From: Acidimicrobiales bacterium
GTDB lineage: Bacteria; Actinomycetota; Acidimicrobiia; Acidimicrobiales; Aldehydirespiratoraceae
Length of the DNA stretch: 64,000 nt
Assembly: GCA_040219515.1 (NCBI GenBank)
Contig: JAVJSI010000005.1
Span: 62,001-126,000, forward strand
Direction of reading: 5' to 3'
In this document: piece after piece, positions 1 to 7,585 of the stretch
Layout: the number at the start of each line of letters is the position of its first letter
Numbering within the stretch: position 1 is the first letter of the stretch
The notes under the pieces: generated by a model
Seen by the model: only the letters and a program-made list of their open reading frames with translations
Databases searched by the model: none
What the model was told of the DNA's origin: nothing
Program-made: the position numbers and the translations under genes

Positions 1-1
1 A

Positions 2-682
2 GAAGCCGAGAGCCGGTTGCTCGGCGCGCCGACGGGGTTGATGGATCAGCTGGCCTCGGCGGGGGCGGTCGCCGGGTCGGCCCAGCTCATCGACTGCCGT
101 TCCTACGAGCGCCGGTCGGTGCGGCTCCCGAGCGATGCCGGCTTCGTGGTGATGGACACCTCGACCCGCCGCCGTCTCGCCGGCTCCGAGTTCGCGACCC
201 GCATGGCGACGTGTCGGCGAGCCGCGGAGCTCCTCGGCGTGGCTGCGCTTCGCGATGCCACGGCCGACGACGTTGCGACGTTGCAGGGCGCGCACGACCT
301 CGAGTGGCGTCGGGCGACGCACGTGGTGGCCGAGAACGAGCGTACGGTCGCCGCCGCAGCGGCCATGGACGCCGACGACGCCACGACCCTGGGCCGGTTG
401 ATGACCGAGAGCCATCGCAGTCTTCGAGATCTCTTCGAGGTCTCGAGTGAGGCGCTGGACGCGATCGTGGATGCGGCGTCGAGCGCACCCGGGTGCTTCG
501 GTGCCCGCATGACGGGCGGCGGGTTCGCCGGTTGTGCCGTGGCGCTGGTCGCCGCCGACAGGGTCGATTCGTTCCGGGCCGAGGTCGCGGCGGGATTCGA
601 GCAGGCCACCGGCAAGACGGCCACGATGTGGGTGTGTGACGCTGGTCCGGGTGCCGGCATCGAGTTCCAGGAGGCGCCATGA
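2..682 (+). CDS. galK: Galactokinase, C-terminal part (5' end outside window)
   Basis: The frame is open to the window edge, so the N-terminus is missing. The visible residues start just before GAPTGLMDQ, the GHMP-kinase segment that carries the galactokinase catalytic Asp. The C-terminal motif GARMTGGGFAGCAVAL is the conserved glycine-rich GHMP motif 3. Galactokinase phosphorylates alpha-D-galactose at C1 with ATP, the entry step of the Leloir pathway in the cytoplasm. The stop overlaps the next start (ATGA at 679-682). That next gene is an alpha-galactosidase, so one transcript probably frees galactose and phosphorylates it. Another GHMP sugar kinase is possible, but the neighbour supports galactokinase. 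Confidence 0.85.
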   Translation, partial: EAESRLLGAPTGLMDQLASAGAVAGSAQLIDCRSYERRSVRLPSDAGFVVMDTSTRRRLAGSEFATRMATCRRAAELLGVAALRDATADDVATLQGAHDLEWRRATHVVAENERTVAAAAAMDADDATTLGRLMTESHRSLRDLFEVSSEALDAIVDAASSAPGCFGARMTGGGFAGCAVALVAADRVDSFRAEVAAGFEQATGKTATMWVCDAGPGAGIEFQEAP

Positions 683-2010
683 CCAAGATCTGTTTCGTCG
701 GTGCGGGCAGCACCGTGTTCGCCAAGAACCTGCTCGGCGACATCCTGTCCTTCCCCGAGCTGGCTTCGGCTACGATCGCCCTGCACGACATCGACGCCGA
801 CCGGCTCGCGACGTCGACACTCGTGGCGAGACGAATCGCGCAGACCCTCGACGTCGAACCCGTCATCGAGGCGACGACCGATCGGCGGCGCGCTCTCGCC
901 GACGCCGACTACGTGATCACGATGTTCCAGGTGGGCGGCTACGAACCGGCCACGGTCACCGACTTCGAGATCCCCGGTCGGTACGGGCTGCGCCAGACCA
1001 TCGCCGACACCCTGGGCATCGGTGGGATCATGCGGGGACTGCGCACCATTCCGGTCCTCCTCGACATCTGTCGCGACATGGAGGAGGTCAGTGGCGACGC
1101 GACGCTGCTCAACTACGTGAACCCGATGGCCATGCTGTGCTGGGCCGTCGACCGGGCGACCACGATCGACACCGTCGGCCTCTGCCACAGCGTGCAGGGG
1201 ACCGCGGCCCAACTGGCCGACGACCTGGCGATCCCGATCGACGAGATCCGCTATCGATGCGCCGGCATCAACCACATGGCCTTCTATCTCGAGTTCGAGC
1301 GCGAGACGGCCGACGGCCGGATCGACCTCACGCCGGCCATCGCGGCGAGGGCGCAGGGCGAGATGCCGAAGCGCCACGGGTACCTGTCCGATGCGGTCCG
1401 CTACGAGATGTTCCGACGTCTCGGCTACTTCGTGACCGAGTCGAGCGAACACTTCGCCGAGTACGTGCCGTGGTTCATCAAGGACGGGCGGGACGACCTG
1501 CTCAACCGGTTCGGGGTGCCGCTCGACGAGTACCCCCGTCGCTGCGAGTACCAGATCGAGCGCTGGGAGACCGAACGGGCTCGGCTCGAGGACCCGTCGC
1601 AGCCGCTCGAGGTGCAACGCAGTCCCGAGTACGGCTCGGAGATCATCCACAGCATGGAGACGGGCACCCCCCGGGTGATCTACGGCAATGTCCCCAACCG
1701 GGGGCTGATCTCCAACCTGCCCGACGGCTGCTGCGTCGAGGTGCCCTGTCTGGTCGACGCCAACGGTGTGCAGCCGACGGTGGTCGGCGAGCTGCCGCCG
1801 CAGCTCGCGGCGATGATGCAGACGAACATCAACGTGCAGTCGCTGACCGTCGAAGCCGTGCTCACCGGCCGCCGAGACCATGTGGTCCACGCCGCGATGC
1901 TCGATCCGCACACCGCCGCGGAGCTCGACCTCGACCAGATCGAGTCGTTGGTCGACGAACTCATCACCGCCCACGGCGACCTCATCCCTCCGGCCCTTCG
2001 TCTCCCGTAG
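679..2010 (+). CDS. melA: Alpha-galactosidase, glycoside hydrolase family 4
   Basis: This 443-residue protein matches GH4 along its length. It has a Rossmann start (FVGAGSTVFAKNLLGD, residues 6-21), NPM at 148-150, the CHSVQG motif at 169-174 (Cys and His are metal ligands in this family) and GINHMAF at about 196-202. GH4 enzymes cleave glycosides by an NAD- and Mn-dependent redox elimination. CHSVQ is the alpha-galactosidase version of the motif; alpha-glucosidases and phospho-glycosidases usually differ there. There is no signal peptide, so it acts in the cytoplasm on an imported galactoside such as melibiose. The start overlaps the galactokinase stop, indicating translational coupling. Substrate range is inferred. 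Confidence 0.9.
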   Translation: MTKICFVGAGSTVFAKNLLGDILSFPELASATIALHDIDADRLATSTLVARRIAQTLDVEPVIEATTDRRRALADADYVITMFQVGGYEPATVTDFEIPGRYGLRQTIADTLGIGGIMRGLRTIPVLLDICRDMEEVSGDATLLNYVNPMAMLCWAVDRATTIDTVGLCHSVQGTAAQLADDLAIPIDEIRYRCAGINHMAFYLEFERETADGRIDLTPAIAARAQGEMPKRHGYLSDAVRYEMFRRLGYFVTESSEHFAEYVPWFIKDGRDDLLNRFGVPLDEYPRRCEYQIERWETERARLEDPSQPLEVQRSPEYGSEIIHSMETGTPRVIYGNVPNRGLISNLPDGCCVEVPCLVDANGVQPTVVGELPPQLAAMMQTNINVQSLTVEAVLTGRRDHVVHAAMLDPHTAAELDLDQIESLVDELITAHGDLIPPALRLP

Positions 2011-2058
2011 TCGGCGGCGGATTGGACCTCGGGGGGTCGGAACACGGATCATCTGCGC

Positions 2059-3621
2059 ATGGCCAACACTGATGTCACCGGATTCTGGAAGATCGCGGAA
2101 GCCGATCCCGACCATCTCGCGATCGTCGACCCCGACCACAACCAGATGACCTACGGGGAGCTCTACGAGCTCACCAACAAGATCGTGCACGGCCTGCGGG
2201 CCCTCGGACTCGAGAAGGGCGATCAGGTCACCACCGTGCTGCCGAACTCGTTCGAGCAGGTGGCGATCTGTCTCGCTGCCTACCAGGGCGGCTTCTATCT
2301 GACGACCGTGAACTGGCACCTCGTCGGCCCGGAGATCTCCTACATCGTCAACGACTCCGAGACCAAGGCATTGATCGTCTCGGACCGGTTCGCGGACGAG
2401 GCCGTGCGGGTGCTCGAGGACTGCGTCACCCCCGAGGCCAACCGGTTCTCCGTCGGCGAGGTCGCGGGGTTCCGTGCGTTCGACGAGCTGATCGCGGGGC
2501 AGCCGACGACCCGCCCGGACGACCTGCAGACCGGCTCGTACATGTTCTACACATCCGGGACGACCGGACGGCCGAAGGGTGTTCGCCGCGGGCTCGTGGA
2601 AGGTCACCCCGATGAGACCGCCGCCACCGCCGGTGGGCTGTTCATGCTCTTCGGCACGATGCCGCACGACGACCATGTGCAGATCACCCAGGCGCCGACC
2701 TACCACACGGCGGTGAACAACTGGACCACGATGGCGCTGCACGTCGGCCACACCGTGGTGCTCATGGATCGCTGGACCCCCGAGGGCCTGCTCGAGCGGA
2801 TCGAGCGCTACAAGGTCACCCACTCGCACATGGTGCCGACGATGTTCAACCGTCTCCTCCAGCTGCCCGACGAGGTGCGGCTCAAGTACGACGTGTCCTC
2901 GCTGCGGTCGATGGTCCACGCGGCGGCCCCGTGCCCGGTCGAGACGAAGCGCAAGATGATCGAGTGGTGGGGCGACACCATCTGGGAGTACTACGCCGCC
3001 ACCGAGGGCGGCGGCACCTACGTGAGCGCGGCCGAGTGGTTGACCAAGCCCGGCACGGTCGGCAAGCCCTGGCCGGGCGCCGAGGTGATCGTCGTCGACG
3101 AGGACGGCAACGACCTGCCGACCTTCCAATCGGGCACCGTCTACATGAAGATGCCGGGCAACGCCTTCGAGTACAAGGGCGACAAGGACAAGACCGAGAA
3201 GTCCCGTTTGCGCGGGTTCTTCACCGTGGGCGACATCGGCTACCTCGACGACGACGGCTTCCTGTTCCTCAACGATCGGGCCAACGACATGATCATCGCC
3301 GGCGGCGTCAACATCTATCCGGCCGAGATCGAGGGTGCCCTCGTGCAGCACGAGGCCGTCGGCGATGTCGCCGTCTTCGGCATTCCCAACGAGGACACGG
3401 GGGAGGAGATCAAGGCGGTCATCGAGTTGCGCGAGGGCTGGGAGCCCACCGACGAGACCACCGAGACCATCATGGAGTGGCTGCGCGGCCAGGTCGCCAA
3501 GCAGAAGCTGCCCCGCTCGATCGACTACACGACCGAGATGCCCCGCGACCCCAACGGCAAGCTCTACAAGCGCCGCCTCAAGGACCCCTACTGGGAAGGC
3601 CGCGACGGCAACATCATCTGA
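2059..3621 (+). CDS. Acyl-CoA synthetase (AMP-forming, FadD-like)
   Basis: The 520-residue protein belongs to the ANL adenylate-forming superfamily. It has the P-loop YTSGTTGRPKGV near residue 168, the YYAATEGGG segment near 312, GDIGYLDDDGFLFLNDRANDMI near 391, and the C-terminal PRDPNGKLYKRRLKD with the catalytic Lys. It activates a carboxylic acid to acyl-AMP and then acyl-CoA. The substrate cannot be read from sequence. It lies 48 bases after the alpha-galactosidase with no clear link in function. The stop is followed at once by a REP-like element. The start is ATG at 2059; no strong Shine-Dalgarno is visible. Confidence 0.88.
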   Translation: MANTDVTGFWKIAEADPDHLAIVDPDHNQMTYGELYELTNKIVHGLRALGLEKGDQVTTVLPNSFEQVAICLAAYQGGFYLTTVNWHLVGPEISYIVNDSETKALIVSDRFADEAVRVLEDCVTPEANRFSVGEVAGFRAFDELIAGQPTTRPDDLQTGSYMFYTSGTTGRPKGVRRGLVEGHPDETAATAGGLFMLFGTMPHDDHVQITQAPTYHTAVNNWTTMALHVGHTVVLMDRWTPEGLLERIERYKVTHSHMVPTMFNRLLQLPDEVRLKYDVSSLRSMVHAAAPCPVETKRKMIEWWGDTIWEYYAATEGGGTYVSAAEWLTKPGTVGKPWPGAEVIVVDEDGNDLPTFQSGTVYMKMPGNAFEYKGDKDKTEKSRLRGFFTVGDIGYLDDDGFLFLNDRANDMIIAGGVNIYPAEIEGALVQHEAVGDVAVFGIPNEDTGEEIKAVIELREGWEPTDETTETIMEWLRGQVAKQKLPRSIDYTTEMPRDPNGKLYKRRLKDPYWEGRDGNII

Positions 3622-3708
3622 CCGTTGCACTTGGGGTCAGACCCCCGTTGCATTCGGAGTCTGCGCCCGCAGGAGGTCGGACAGCAGATGGGACGGGGGT
3701 CTGACCCC
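3622..3708. repeat. REP-like palindromic doublet (GGGGTCAGACCCC cores)
   Basis: Two copies of a 13-base palindrome lie in inverted orientation: GGGGTCAGACCCC at 3633-3645 and GGGGTCTGACCCC at 3696-3708. The first core is flanked by direct repeats CCGTTGCA (3622-3629 and 3645-3652), giving a 31-base unit. The 20 bases GGGGTCAGACCCCCGTTGCA (3633-3652) recur exactly, on the other strand, at 53285-53304. The doublet fills the spacer between two convergent genes and begins right after the synthetase stop codon. It may also act as a bidirectional terminator. Confidence 0.75.
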
Positions 3709-3726
3709 GGTGTCCCAACTGGGGGG

Positions 3727-4044
3727 CTATTCGGCGGTGGGGTCTGTTTCGTGGATCCAGGCGGACAGGGTCTCAGCTCGCACGCGGCGGTAGCCGGAGC
3801 CGAGGTGTGCATCGAGGTCGCGCCAGTGACGGTCGAGTCGATCCGAGGTGAGGACGGCGACGCTGATCACGGGTGCGTCGGGATCGAGCGTCAGGCCGGG
3901 TTGGCCCGCGGCCGGACCGAAGCCGATGGTGTACTCCCAGCCGGAGACGGTCGCCTCGGACCATTCGCCGGCGATCGACCGGACCAGCCAGTGCTCGGCG
4001 CCACCGGGGGCGAGTGGTCCCCAGAGCGCGAGACGTTCGATCAT
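3727..4044 (-). CDS. Gamma-glutamylcyclotransferase-fold protein (AIG2-like), probably inactive
   Basis: This is a 105-residue protein whose ATG (4044) overlaps the stop of the upstream SLH gene (ATGA, 4044-4041), so the two are probably translated together. The pattern fits the small GGCT/AIG2 fold: LALWGPLAPGGAEHW in place of YGTLxxG, EATVSGWEY, GLTLDPDAPVISVAVL, and LDAHLGSGYRRV in place of LDEFEGxxYRR. In that family the Glu of the last motif is the catalytic acid/base. Here the aligned residue is Leu81, so cyclotransferase activity is doubtful. A GTG two codons upstream (4050) is an alternative start. Confidence 0.6.
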   Translation of the reverse strand: MIERLALWGPLAPGGAEHWLVRSIAGEWSEATVSGWEYTIGFGPAAGQPGLTLDPDAPVISVAVLTSDRLDRHWRDLDAHLGSGYRRVRAETLSAWIHETDPTAE

Positions 4045-5594
4045 GCGCACACCCGTTGGCCGGCCAGCGGGGCGGCCTCGCCGCCGTTGATGCGGCGAAG
4101 TCGTTCGAGATCACCGACGGCCAGCGCCGCGCCGGCATCGGACCACGCCTGTCCTCGACCGGCCTGGATGCAGCGGACGTCGTCGACCTCGCGAGGTGCG
4201 GGTTCGCCGAGCGTGAGCTGCGCATTGACCTTCCTCGCGATTGCCTCGACCAGTGCGATCCCGCTCGTCTCGTCGGCGCTTCCTTCGGTCAGGATGGTCA
4301 TCGCGAAGCTGCCACCGTCGGGGGTGCGGACGACGCCGGTGGTTCCGAGTCGCCAGCCTCGACCGCTCATCGGGTAGAAGCCGTTCTTGAGGGCGAACTC
4401 GTGGTCGGCCGGCAAGCCTGCGCTGACACCCCAGGACTGGGCGACCGACACCGTGCTCATCCACGCCCAGGCCTGCGCCACGTGGGCGTCATCGAGGGGA
4501 CCGCCGCCGATCAGGAGCTGCTCCACGAGTCGGGTGCGGTCCGCCGCGGTCGACACCGTGGCGCCGTAGTGCGCGGTGTGGGAGGTGCCGGTCAGACCGA
4601 ACCGTTGATCGAGGCGCTCCATTCCGGCCGCCCCGCCGAGGGCGACATACAGGTTCGAGGTCGGCGGCGAGTTGTGGCTGTAGTGCATCATCAGTTCGAC
4701 ACGCGCCGCGTCGTCGGCCGACACGGCGACACCGCGATCCTGCGCGTCGAGCAACACCCCGGCGAGCACCTGGGCCTTGATCACGCTGGCGGTGGTGATC
4801 GCCAGTCCCGGGTCGAGTTCGTAGGTGCAGTCGGTTCGGTGGTCGTGGACATGGGCGGTGACCGGGCGGCCGGCCGCGAGAGCGTCGATCTCGGCGATCG
4901 CGGCGGCGTTGAAGACGGCGGCGCAGGTGCCGGTCTCGACGAGGCAGTCGACGGGATCGGGCTCGGGGAGCCCGGTCGGCGGTGCGGGTTCGCTCTGCCA
5001 GCGCCAGAGGAACGTGACCAGCTCGCCTCTCGTGACCGGATCGTCGGGCGCGAACGTGGTGGCGGAGCGACCGGTGGTGAGGCCGACCGACCACAGCCAG
5101 GCGACGGGGTCACGTTGCCAATCGATGACCACGTCGACGAACCCGTGATCGGCGCCGACCACTGGGCTGCCCTCGAGTCGCCACAGGAAGGTGGCGATCA
5201 TCGCCCGAGTGGCCGGCTCGTCCGGGCTGAACTCGGAGGGCGACGTGCCCGTGGTGATGCCCGTGGTCGCCATCCATGCCACCGGCACCTGCTGCCAGGT
5301 GGCGGTCACGTCGCTGAACCCGTGGACGGGCGCATCGGCTGTCGGGGCGATGAGACGTTGGAGCATGGCCGCAACCTCGGCCCGGGTGGCAGACCGGTCG
5401 GGGGCGAAGCAGGCGCTCGTCACGCCGTTCACGACACCGGAGGACCTCGCCCAGCCCACGGCCGAGGCATAGAAGCGACCCGGGTCGACGTCGGCGAATC
5501 GGGTGCCGGCGGTGTCGCCCTCGGTGGCTCCGGCGCTCGTCGAGGACGCGATGAGCGCCAGAGTGGCGACGAGGATCGTGGCGACGCGACGCAT
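4041..5594 (-). CDS. Secreted protein with three SLH domains and a class A beta-lactamase-like domain
   Basis: The 517-residue product starts with a signal peptide (MRRVATILVATLALIASSTSAGA). Three S-layer homology repeats follow at about 32-85, 92-145 and 151-203, each with the FxDV...A..W....G...G pattern. They should anchor the protein to the cell wall. Residues 215-500 form a serine-hydrolase domain: S270-V-I-K273 is the SxxK pair, S306-H-N308 sits where SDN is expected, and K403-N-G405 replaces KTG. No class A ExxLN motif with the deacylating Glu is evident. A penicillin-binding or esterase-like role therefore seems likelier than antibiotic hydrolysis. It is coupled to the downstream GGCT-fold gene. 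Confidence 0.8.
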   Translation of the reverse strand: MRRVATILVATLALIASSTSAGATEGDTAGTRFADVDPGRFYASAVGWARSSGVVNGVTSACFAPDRSATRAEVAAMLQRLIAPTADAPVHGFSDVTATWQQVPVAWMATTGITTGTSPSEFSPDEPATRAMIATFLWRLEGSPVVGADHGFVDVVIDWQRDPVAWLWSVGLTTGRSATTFAPDDPVTRGELVTFLWRWQSEPAPPTGLPEPDPVDCLVETGTCAAVFNAAAIAEIDALAAGRPVTAHVHDHRTDCTYELDPGLAITTASVIKAQVLAGVLLDAQDRGVAVSADDAARVELMMHYSHNSPPTSNLYVALGGAAGMERLDQRFGLTGTSHTAHYGATVSTAADRTRLVEQLLIGGGPLDDAHVAQAWAWMSTVSVAQSWGVSAGLPADHEFALKNGFYPMSGRGWRLGTTGVVRTPDGGSFAMTILTEGSADETSGIALVEAIARKVNAQLTLGEPAPREVDDVRCIQAGRGQAWSDAGAALAVGDLERLRRINGGEAAPLAGQRVCA

Positions 5595-5633
5595 CGCCCG
5601 CCGACACTAGCGGCGCCGGGCCGGTCGCTCGCC

Positions 5634-6953
5634 CTACAGCAGCGCGGGGCTCGGGGTGAACGCGACCGGTAGGTGCTTGATGCCGTCGACCAGGTTCATC
5701 CGGAGCCGTTGGGCCGGGCCGGTGGGATGGATGTCGGGGCAGCGTTTCGCCAGCTCTTGGAAGATGATCTTGATCTCGAGCCGGGCCAGGTTGGCGCCGA
5801 GGCAGAAGTGGGCGCCGCCCGCACCGAAGGCCATGTGGTGGTTCGGGGTGCGGCCGATGTCGAACCGGTGCGCGTCGGGTCCGAACTCGGCCTCGTCGCG
5901 GTTGCCCGACGGGTACCAGAGAAGGACCTTGTCGCCGGCCTGGATCTCGACATCGCCGAGCATGGTGGTCTCGGTGGCGGTGCGGCGGAAGAAGTTGACC
6001 GGACTCGTGAAGCGCAGCACCTCGTCGACCATCGTGTCGGCCAGGTCCGGGTTGGCGAGCCAACGTTCCCACTGCTCGGGGTGATCGAAGAACGCCATCA
6101 TTCCCTTGGAGATCGAGTTCCGCGTCGTCTCGTTGCCGGCGATGATCAACAAGGTGAAGAAGAGATCTCGTTCGATCTCGGACAGCTCGTGGCGGCTGCC
6201 GTCCTCCATCGTGACGACGGCCTCGGTCAGGCGCGTCCACAGATCGTCGCCCGGCTCGGACCGTTTGCGGTCGGTGAGCTGATGGGCGTACATCGCCATC
6301 TCGATCATGGCGGATTCGGAGTCGTTGAAGTCGCCCTCGCCGGGTTCTGCTTTGCGGGTCTGGTACTCCTCGTCGCTGCCGCCGACGGTGCGATTGCTCC
6401 AGTCGAGCAGCTTGTCGCGGTCTTCCTGGGGAACGCCGACGATCTCGGCGATGGCCATCAGCGGTAGTTCGGCGGCGATCGACGTGACGAAGTCGCACTC
6501 GCCGTTCGGGGTCACCGCGTCGAGCAGCGCAGTGGTGCGCAGGCGGAACGCATCCTCGAGTCGTCGTACCATCCGCGGGGTGAAGCCGCCGTTGACGAGC
6601 TTGCGATAGGTGGTGTGCTGCGGCGGATCCGTCATCACCATCTGGAGACCGGGTCCGCGCTGGGCGTCGAGATCCGTCAGTGCGATACCGCCGGCACCGT
6701 CGCGGCCGGGGCCGGTCTGGTGGCTGAACAGGGTGCCGCTGCGGTGGACCTGGGTGATGAGTTCGAAGGACGTCACGTTCCAGAACGGTTCGTTGCCGGC
6801 GGCCTCGGTCGCCTTGTTCTTCCACACGGGCGCGTGGGCCCGCAGATAGTCGAACCAGTCGTGGGGGCAGCGGTCGGCGAAGACGTCGAGATCGCTGAGG
6901 TCGATGTCGTCGGGGTCGACGGTGGACGCGGCGTCGGAGTTGGTGAGAGTCAC
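5634..6953 (-). CDS. Cytochrome P450
   Basis: The 439-residue protein carries the P450 hallmarks: I-helix AGNETT (oxygen activation), ExxR in DEVLRFTSP, and heme loop FGAGGAHFCLG with the Cys thiolate ligand, followed by ANLARLE. The segment TDPPQHTTYRKLVNGGFTPR resembles actinobacterial CYP124/125/142-type sterol and fatty-acid hydroxylases. The exact family is an inference. The start is GTG at 6953 (VTLTNSDAAS); the frame stays open upstream to 7259, but that part has no P450 similarity and lies over the MarR gene. It is divergent from that MarR gene, which may control it. No ferredoxin is adjacent. Confidence 0.9.
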   Translation of the reverse strand: MTLTNSDAASTVDPDDIDLSDLDVFADRCPHDWFDYLRAHAPVWKNKATEAAGNEPFWNVTSFELITQVHRSGTLFSHQTGPGRDGAGGIALTDLDAQRGPGLQMVMTDPPQHTTYRKLVNGGFTPRMVRRLEDAFRLRTTALLDAVTPNGECDFVTSIAAELPLMAIAEIVGVPQEDRDKLLDWSNRTVGGSDEEYQTRKAEPGEGDFNDSESAMIEMAMYAHQLTDRKRSEPGDDLWTRLTEAVVTMEDGSRHELSEIERDLFFTLLIIAGNETTRNSISKGMMAFFDHPEQWERWLANPDLADTMVDEVLRFTSPVNFFRRTATETTMLGDVEIQAGDKVLLWYPSGNRDEAEFGPDAHRFDIGRTPNHHMAFGAGGAHFCLGANLARLEIKIIFQELAKRCPDIHPTGPAQRLRMNLVDGIKHLPVAFTPSPALL

Positions 6954-6968
6954 GAACCGAAAATTAGC

Positions 6969-6982
6969 TTCCTGAGAAGGAA
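6969..6982. promoter_or_regulatory. Candidate MarR operator between P450 and marR
   Basis: A dyad TTCCT-GAGA-AGGAA lies in the 62-base divergent spacer between the P450 start (6953) and the marR start (7016), within the AT-richest stretch of the area. MarR proteins usually bind such dyads over their own divergent promoters. This is inferred from position and symmetry only. Confidence 0.35.
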
Positions 6983-7015
6983 TGTCAACCCGTCGGGACG
7001 TTAACCTGCGGAATC

Positions 7016-7561
7016 GTGACCAGAACTGCGCCGGATGACGACCAGCCCGAAGCGGAAGTGGGCACCGGATCGGACTCCACGCTCGGCCATCTCGAAGCGC
7101 TGGTCGACCCCAAACACTGGACGACGATCGAAGTACTGGTCTGGGTATTCCGTACGGGCCGCCAGATCGAGGCGTGGTTGGCCGACACCCTTGCCGCCGA
7201 GGGGCTCGACACGTCCGAGTTCGCGGCGCTGAATGCCCTCTGGATGAGCGGTGCCCCACATCGGCTCTCCGCCGGCGAGATCGCCGACAGTCTCGTCCAG
7301 ACCAGCGGTGGGACGACGAAGACCATCCGGCGCCTGGAGGACCGAGGGCTCGTGCGACGCATCGCGGATCCCTCGGACGGGCGCCGCTCGCTCGTCGAAC
7401 TGTCGGCCACCGGTCTCGAGACGGCTCGCAACGCCTTGGACCACGTGCTCGATGCGTTCGATCTCGACATCGGTGATCTCGACGCCGCCGAACGTTCGGA
7501 GCTGGGCGAGCGACTGGCGCGGATCAGCGGGGAACTCGGCGACCGGCTCCGTCGCCGCTGA
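7016..7561 (+). CDS. MarR-family transcriptional regulator
   Basis: The 181-residue protein has a winged helix-turn-helix of MarR type: FAALNALWMSGAPHRLSAGEIADSL, then TSGGTTKTIRRLEDRGLVRRIADPSDGRRSLVELSATG. The DxRRxxV-like wing is typical. The N-terminal 45 residues are acidic. The start is GTG at 7016, 62 bases from the divergent P450 start. Regulation of the P450 and of itself is the simplest reading. The ligand is unknown. Confidence 0.88.
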   Translation: MTRTAPDDDQPEAEVGTGSDSTLGHLEALVDPKHWTTIEVLVWVFRTGRQIEAWLADTLAAEGLDTSEFAALNALWMSGAPHRLSAGEIADSLVQTSGGTTKTIRRLEDRGLVRRIADPSDGRRSLVELSATGLETARNALDHVLDAFDLDIGDLDAAERSELGERLARISGELGDRLRRR

Positions 7562-7563
7562 CG

Positions 7564-7584
7564 GCCGGTCGCGGCGCGACCGGC
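7564..7584. terminator. Hairpin between convergent marR and addA
   Basis: A perfect 9-bp stem, GCCGGTCGC (7564-7572) with GCGACCGGC (7576-7584) and a 3-base loop, fills the 24-base spacer between the convergent stops. No long U tract follows on either strand, so intrinsic bidirectional termination is possible but unproven. Confidence 0.45.
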
Positions 7585-7585
7585 T

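Noticed and set aside
103-3630. A 1175-codon open frame on the minus strand across galK, GH4 and the synthetase
   Set aside because: It is antisense to three clearly homologous genes, has low-complexity Val/Asp/Arg/His composition and no recognisable motif. Long antisense frames are common at this GC content.
3625-4377. Plus-strand frame over the GGCT-like gene
   Set aside because: It starts inside the REP-like element and reads through a region where the minus strand encodes two coherent, coupled proteins.
4041-5594. Calling the SLH protein an antibiotic-resistance beta-lactamase
   Set aside because: It lacks a visible deacylating Glu and has altered SDN and KTG motifs, so resistance is not supported.
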